From the NCBI GenBank assembly GCA_937876225.1, contig CALFIC010000092.1, forward strand, positions 1 to 10,417: a DNA stretch of 10,417 bases. The letters run 5' to 3'. The position numbers were made by a program, and so were the translations under genes. Origin of the DNA: an uncultured Chloroflexota bacterium (GTDB lineage Bacteria; Chloroflexota; Chloroflexia; Chloroflexales; Roseiflexaceae). Positions 7,182 to 10,417 of this stretch are shown here, piece by piece (within the stretch, counting starts at the first letter, position 1; the number at the start of each line of letters is the position of its first letter). The notes below the pieces were generated by a model, which was not told the origin of the DNA, ran no database searches, and was given only the letters and a program-made list of their open reading frames with translations.

Positions 7182-7201
7182 GGTTTTTTGGCATCACGAC
7201 A
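7176..7201. repeat. 7-bp inverted repeat over the CpXC -35 region
   Basis: TGTCGTG (7176-7182) and CACGACA (7195-7201) are perfect complements separated by 12 bp. The left arm coincides with the predicted -35 box of the minus-strand CpXC promoter. It could be an operator for a dimeric regulator, but a 7-bp palindrome of this kind can also arise by chance. Confidence 0.4.
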
Positions 7202-7288
7202 TGTTTTTGGCGGGTATATGGTGGCACTGTACGGGTAATGGCTCATTTTAGTAGACATAAAACACAAGCAGAACAAAATTTTTCCAAT

Positions 7289-7302
7289 TTGATTTGCGTC
7301 AA
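7289..7302. promoter_or_regulatory. FNR/CRP-like box upstream of the 186-aa gene
   Basis: TTGATttgcGTCAA matches 9 of the 10 fixed positions of the FNR consensus TTGAT-N4-ATCAA. It lies in the divergent intergenic region and overlaps the only -35-like sequence upstream of the + strand gene at 7356. Binding there would more likely repress than activate that gene. No regulator gene is in the window. Confidence 0.35.
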
Positions 7303-7322
7303 ACGGTGACCTCTATTACACT
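7294..7322 (+). promoter_or_regulatory. Weak candidate promoter of the 186-aa gene
   Basis: TTGCGT (7294-7299) and TACACT (7317-7322) are 17 bp apart; they match 3 and 4 of 6 consensus bases. Nothing better is found in the 237-nt divergent gap. The leader would be about 27 nt. Confidence 0.3.
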
Positions 7323-7355
7323 ACAAAGAGAGTTGTACTGAATGAGGAAGCATAC

Positions 7356-7916
7356 ATGTCAGCACCCATCCATCCACCCCGGCGTTCGACGGTCTATACG
7401 CATGCAGCTTATACGCGCTGCGCGGGTACATGGCTCGAACATGAACCCCAAAAAGCCGAATTGGTGGCGTTACGTGATGCCATGGAAGTCGCTCGGGGTT
7501 CCCGTGATACAGTAGCGGTAAAAGTTCCTGATATTGATGCATATCATAGTTTGAGTTTGGCGTTGTTTCGCCATGACCGCTTTCGCCCACTCGCACTCGA
7601 TGGCTGGTTAGTTGCTACGGTGATTGATGCAATTGGTGAGCCACCGATTGTCGAAGACGAAAACGATCCGGCGTTTACGGATTATATTCGTCAGGCAATT
7701 GGCGAAATCGCATCAGCGCGGATTCGGCGGGCGATTGCCGAGCAAGCGCAGCGTTTTTTGCCGATTCTCATCAACGAAAACGACGTCGAAGGGGCAGTAC
7801 TTCTCGCCCAAAACACCTACATGACCCTCATGAGCGAATCGACCACGCCCTTGTTGGTGCAAGCGATGGTGAGCGGCTTGTCGGCGTACTACGACGAACT
7901 TCCCGAAGACGAATAA
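7356..7916 (+). CDS. Hypothetical protein, 186 aa
   Basis: I do not recognise this family. The gene looks real: GAGGA (7344-7348) lies 7 nt before ATG 7356, and a strong terminator follows 25 nt after the stop. The protein is soluble, with no signal peptide or membrane segment. The first 50 residues are basic with a Pro-Arg N-terminus (HPPRRS at 6-11). The middle (about 52-95) mixes strand- and helix-like segments (VAVKVPDIDAYHSLSLALF). The region 105-180 is predicted helical, and the C-terminus is acidic (YYDELPEDE). There is one Cys and no metal-binding or catalytic motif. It is monocistronic and divergent from the CpXC operon, which hints at shared regulation but says nothing firm about function. 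Confidence 0.78.
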   Translation: MSAPIHPPRRSTVYTHAAYTRCAGTWLEHEPQKAELVALRDAMEVARGSRDTVAVKVPDIDAYHSLSLALFRHDRFRPLALDGWLVATVIDAIGEPPIVEDENDPAFTDYIRQAIGEIASARIRRAIAEQAQRFLPILINENDVEGAVLLAQNTYMTLMSESTTPLLVQAMVSGLSAYYDELPEDE

Positions 7917-7940
7917 TATTTTTCACGAACGCTGATACGC

Positions 7941-7970
7941 AACCGCGACGTCACCACGTCGCGGTTTTTT
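7941..7970 (+). terminator. Rho-independent terminator after the 186-aa gene
   Basis: Perfect 11-bp stem AACCGCGACGT (7941-7951) / ACGTCGCGGTT (7956-7966) with loop CACC, running into six T residues (7965-7970). The T tract exists only on the + strand, so termination is one-directional. It isolates the 186-aa gene from comM. Confidence 0.92.
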
Positions 7971-8044
7971 GTGGGCAAATCACGTACCTTTTTACAGGCA
8001 AAAAACGGTATATCCGTATATATTTTGCCAAAGGAGGTATTGTT

Positions 8045-9550
8045 ATGCTCGCTCGGGTAATGAGTTGCGCTATCAAAGGACTTGACGGAGTGCCGGTAAC
8101 AGTAGAAGTCGATATTGCGGGTGGTTTGCCCTATTTTGCAGTGGTGGGTTTGGCTGATACCGCCGTGCAAGAGAGTCGTGAACGGGTGCGGGCGGCGATT
8201 CGGAACTCACAGATGGAATTCCCGCTGCGGCGAGTTGCAGTGAGCCTGGCGCCTGCTGATTTGCGTAAAGCAGGACCTGCCTATGATTTGCCGATTGCGA
8301 TGGCGATTTTGCACGCCACAGGGCAAGTCGATGTGGATATTTCGCAGATGGTTTTTTTGGGTGAGTTGGGGTTTGATGGGAGCTTGCGCCATACGGACGG
8401 GGTATTGCCGATGGTGATTGCTGCTCGTGAGGCTGGGTTGACACAGGTGGTGGTACCGGCAAGTGATGCCGCCGAAGCGGCGTTGGTCCAAGGAATCACG
8501 GTGTTGCCGTGTCGGCATTTGCAAGAATTATGTGATTATTTACAAGGCAGATGCAAACTCAACCCCATAGAGCCTGCGTCTGTGGTCGCATCAGCTACGA
8601 TTGACATGGTTGACTTCGCTGATGTACGGGGCAACCAACATGCCCGCCGGGCGCTCGAAGTAGTGGCGGCTGGTGGACATAATATATTGTTTACGGGTAC
8701 ACCAGGGGCAGGCAAAACAATGATGGCGCGGGCGTTGTGGGGCATCATGCCGCCATTGAGTGAATCTGAGGCCATCGAGGTCGCCAAAATCCAAAGCGTG
8801 GCAGGGTTGCTGGCGCGTGCGGCGCACATGCCGAGCGTGCGCCCGTTTTGTGCGCCGCACCATACTACCTCGCAAGCGGGGTTGGTAGGGGGCGGGGCAG
8901 GACGGATCCGTCCTGGAATGGTGACGATGGCGCATCGGGGAATTTTGTTTTTGGATGAATTCCCCGAATTTGGTGTCAAACTTGAGGTGCTCCGTCAGCC
9001 CCTCGAAGACCGGAGCATCACGATTAGTCGGGCGCATGGGTCGTTAGTATTGCCGGCGAATTTTTTGTTGGTAGCGGCGCGTAATCCTTGTCCGTGTGGC
9101 TGGCGTGGTGATCGTGATCGGGCTTGTACCTGTACTCCGATGGCAATAGAGCGGTACAATCGTCGGATTAGTGGACCAATTCTTGATCGCATTGATATGC
9201 ACCTCGATATGCCCCGTGTCGAGTCGCATCATTTGCTCAGTGTGGCATACGGTGAGTCTTCGGCCGTTATCAGGGCGCGGGTCATCGATGCGCGCCAGAC
9301 GCAATATGCCCGTGGCCAGATGAGTGGTAATGCCGATCTGACGGTGTCTGAGTTGCGGCGAGTGGCGATGCCTGACGCTGATGGTATGCGGTTGTTGGAA
9401 CTGGCGGTCGATAAACTGATGTTGTCAGCCCGAACCTATTACCGCGTGATTCGGGTGGCGCGGACGATTGCCGATTTGGCAGGTGAAGATGCGGTGCGGG
9501 CGGTGCATGTGGCAGAGGCGTTGCAGTATCGTGGTCAAAAATTGACATAA
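8045..9550 (+). CDS. comM: ComM/YifB-type Mg-chelatase-like AAA+ ATPase
   Basis: Homologue of ComM, in other bacteria a hexameric helicase that promotes branch migration of incoming DNA during natural transformation. The family is widespread also where competence is not shown. The 501-residue length is typical. Residues about 1-170 form the Lon/S5-like N-terminal domain (VVGLADTAVQESRERVRAA, then SLAPADLRKAGPAYDLPIA). The AAA+ core has Walker A GTPGAGKT (218-225) and Walker B ILFLDEF (300-306), with intact D304 and E305. A Cys pair cluster follows (CPC at 349-351, CTC at 361-363), then LDRIDMHLD (380-388) and the C-terminal Mg-chelatase helical domain. AAAGGAGG (8030-8037) is 7 nt before the ATG. 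A promoter in the 74-nt gap is unclear (TATATT at 8019-8024 without a well-spaced -35). Monocistronic; no other com gene is nearby. Confidence 0.93.
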   Translation: MLARVMSCAIKGLDGVPVTVEVDIAGGLPYFAVVGLADTAVQESRERVRAAIRNSQMEFPLRRVAVSLAPADLRKAGPAYDLPIAMAILHATGQVDVDISQMVFLGELGFDGSLRHTDGVLPMVIAAREAGLTQVVVPASDAAEAALVQGITVLPCRHLQELCDYLQGRCKLNPIEPASVVASATIDMVDFADVRGNQHARRALEVVAAGGHNILFTGTPGAGKTMMARALWGIMPPLSESEAIEVAKIQSVAGLLARAAHMPSVRPFCAPHHTTSQAGLVGGGAGRIRPGMVTMAHRGILFLDEFPEFGVKLEVLRQPLEDRSITISRAHGSLVLPANFLLVAARNPCPCGWRGDRDRACTCTPMAIERYNRRISGPILDRIDMHLDMPRVESHHLLSVAYGESSAVIRARVIDARQTQYARGQMSGNADLTVSELRRVAMPDADGMRLLELAVDKLMLSARTYYRVIRVARTIADLAGEDAVRAVHVAEALQYRGQKLT

Positions 9551-9576
9551 TTGAGGTGTGAAAAAAAGGTCTACGA

Positions 9577-9616
9577 GCGCACTGAGATGACGTGTCACCT
9601 CAGTGCGCCAGTTTTG
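9577..9616 (+). terminator. Terminator after comM
   Basis: GCGCACTGAG (9577-9586) pairs perfectly with CTCAGTGCGC (9599-9608). The stem can extend by TGA/TCA (9588-9590, 9595-9597) across one A-C mismatch, leaving loop CGTG. It is followed by CAGTTTTG, a short T tract that also begins the 13-bp tandem duplication. Confidence 0.75.
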
Positions 9617-9637
9617 TGCATATATTTTGTGCATATA
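9612..9637. repeat. Perfect 13-bp tandem duplication in the promoter region
   Basis: TTTTGTGCATATA occurs twice without a gap (9612-9624 and 9625-9637). The first copy starts in the T tract of the comM terminator. The second provides the first four bases of the TATAAT box of the next operon. Confidence 0.9.
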
Positions 9638-9639
9638 AT
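9634..9639 (+). promoter_or_regulatory. Predicted -10 box of the membrane protein-DUF309 operon
   Basis: A perfect TATAAT lies at 9634-9639. The expected -35 position (near 9611-9616, GTTTTG) is poor. Transcription would start near 9646, leaving a leader of about 23 nt before ATG 9669. Confidence 0.5.
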
Positions 9640-9668
9640 AGGTGAAATATGGTATTGAAGAGGTCAGC

Positions 9669-10025
9669 ATGCAATCATTACTATTTCCGGTTATTGTGTC
9701 AGTCGTAGCGACGTTGTTGTTGGGGCAGATGAGTCGGCGTGCCCAAATCAATGGTCAAGTGAATCGGGCCTGGGCGATGCGGGCCGCCACGGCGGCAGCG
9801 GCGATTTTGGCCGTCAATGGGATTGCGCGTTTGTTTGGTCTCGCTGTCGATGCCGTCCAACCAATCATTGCCGCGGTTGCATTTGGTTGTATGGCCGTGG
9901 CTGGGTTCTTTTTGGTGCGAGCGGCGCTCAAAGGTGAAGCGGTACAATTGCAAATTGCCGCACAGCAACAAGCCGAGGAATTCAAAAAAGCACAGGAGCA
10001 ACGTAATGCCCGAGATGACAAGTGA
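9669..10025 (+). CDS. Small membrane protein with charged C-terminal tail
   Basis: Unrecognised 118-residue protein. Three hydrophobic segments are visible (about 2-20, 38-57 and 64-85), the last two rich in Ala. They are followed by a hydrophilic Gln/Glu/Lys-rich tail (93-118, e.g. QQQAEEFKKAQEQ) that may form a short cytoplasmic coiled coil. The loop between segments 1 and 2 is basic (SRRAQINGQVNR), which by the positive-inside rule places it in the cytoplasm. The start at ATG 9669 is preferred: GAGG (9660-9663) lies 5 nt upstream, while the in-frame GTG 9642 would fall before the predicted transcription start. The gene overlaps the next one by 20 nt, so the two are probably co-expressed. 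Confidence 0.78.
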   Translation: MQSLLFPVIVSVVATLLLGQMSRRAQINGQVNRAWAMRAATAAAAILAVNGIARLFGLAVDAVQPIIAAVAFGCMAVAGFFLVRAALKGEAVQLQIAAQQQAEEFKKAQEQRNARDDK

Positions 10026-10371
10026 TATTCATTTCAGTGATGCAGTGAATTGCTTTAATCGGGGCGAATGGCTTGAGTCCTTATTGTTGTTTGAAGAATC
10101 GTGGTTGCGCCACCGTGATGCAGAGCACAAAGCGTTTGTGCAATGTGCGAGTATCTTGAAGCAATTGCATCTAGGATACACGGCCTCGCCACGCTTGCTC
10201 CTCGCGCGAGCCCAAGTATTGATTGCTGAATCGACCGGTACAACCGGGATTGATTTGGCTGATGTGGTGACGCAGTTACAACTATTGCAAACTTATTTAC
10301 CCCCGGTCGAGAGTGAATCATTCGATGCGCGGCATTTGCCTGTAGTACGATTACGGTGGCTTCATGAGTGA
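10006..10371 (+). CDS. DUF309-like protein
   Basis: The 121-residue helical protein resembles the DUF309 family, whose function is unknown to me. The similarity lies in FNRGEWLESLLLFEESW (17-33), which follows the family pattern F-N-x-G-x-x-x-E-x(5)-E-x-x-W, and in the later helix ending in ASPRLLLARAQVLI (60-73). Where DUF309 proteins usually have a His-Glu pair after the first Glu, this one has Leu26-Leu27, so it may be a divergent or inactive member. AGGAG (9994-9998) lies 7 nt before ATG 10006, inside the preceding gene, which it overlaps by 20 nt; a later in-frame ATG 10015 is less well placed. The family call rests on motif memory only. Translation is probably coupled to its neighbours. 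Confidence 0.75.
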   Translation: MPEMTSDIHFSDAVNCFNRGEWLESLLLFEESWLRHRDAEHKAFVQCASILKQLHLGYTASPRLLLARAQVLIAESTGTTGIDLADVVTQLQLLQTYLPPVESESFDARHLPVVRLRWLHE

Positions 10372-10417
10372 ATTACAATTTTTGACCACCCGCACGGCAT
10401 TTCTGCCGGGTACCAAT
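10364..10417 (+). CDS. 5' fragment of an unidentified CDS (runs off the window)
   Basis: ATG 10364 overlaps the DUF309-like stop by 8 nt and opens 18 codons that continue to the window end, reading MSELQFLTTRTAFLPGTN. A weak purine-rich GGTGG (10355-10359) precedes it. The overlap suggests a third gene in the same operon. The ending PGTN could begin the first strand-turn of a metallo-beta-lactamase-fold protein (PGTNTYL-like), but 18 residues do not allow an assignment. Confidence 0.5.
   Translation, partial: MSELQFLTTRTAFLPGTN

Noticed and set aside
8005..8017. Short palindrome ACGG-N5-CCGT upstream of comM
   Set aside because: Arms of only 4 bp in an AT-rich gap are expected by chance; no second copy is seen.
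9642..9668. GTG 9642 as start of the small membrane protein
   Set aside because: It falls before the predicted transcription start and lacks a ribosome-binding site; ATG 9669 has one.

Overview
The window looks like ordinary chromosome from a bacterium of moderate GC content, most likely a member of the Chloroflexota (class Chloroflexia, e.g. the Herpetosiphon/Chloroflexus neighbourhood). This assignment is an inference. It rests on a three-gene menaquinone-type succinate dehydrogenase with a single cytochrome b subunit, a two-cysteine-pair CpXC-domain protein, good Shine-Dalgarno sites with sigma70-like promoters, and a 7-bp tandem array next to a CTCTGCGTCC-like low-complexity stretch. No sequence search was possible. 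No phage, transposase, CRISPR, tRNA or rRNA signal is visible.

Layout from left to right. Positions 1-237 hold a 7-bp tandem array cut by the window edge, a degenerate 9-mer stretch and a near-consensus promoter (144-172). The + strand operon sdhC-sdhA-sdhB (238-3693) encodes a complete succinate:quinone oxidoreductase and ends in a strong hairpin at 3710-3737. The convergent minus-strand pair ppa (inorganic pyrophosphatase) and a Nudix hydrolase runs 4751-3724. The Nudix reading frame ends inside the loop of that same hairpin. A second minus-strand pair, a CpXC-domain protein followed by a double-domain GNAT acetyltransferase, runs 7118-4899. Divergently on the + strand lie an unidentified 186-aa protein (7356-7916) with a textbook terminator, then comM/yifB (8045-9550), an AAA+ ATPase linked to natural transformation, with its own terminator. 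A tightly overlapping + strand cluster finishes the window: a small membrane protein (9669-10025), a DUF309-like protein (10006-10371) and the first 18 codons of a third gene (10364 onward).

Functionally, the left part is core energy metabolism: succinate oxidation feeding electrons to the quinone pool. Next come two phosphate-metabolism house-cleaning enzymes, pyrophosphate hydrolysis and nucleotide-pool or diphosphate hydrolysis, which appear translationally coupled. The CpXC/GNAT pair, the 186-aa protein and the membrane/DUF309 cluster have no function that can be read from sequence alone.

I see no convincing new multi-gene system. The most interesting details are small: three tandem helical repeats in the CpXC protein, a perfect 13-bp promoter duplication at 9612-9637, an FNR-like box at 7289-7302, a DUF309-like protein that lacks the usual His-Glu pair, and a terminator whose loop carries the stop codon of the convergent gene.
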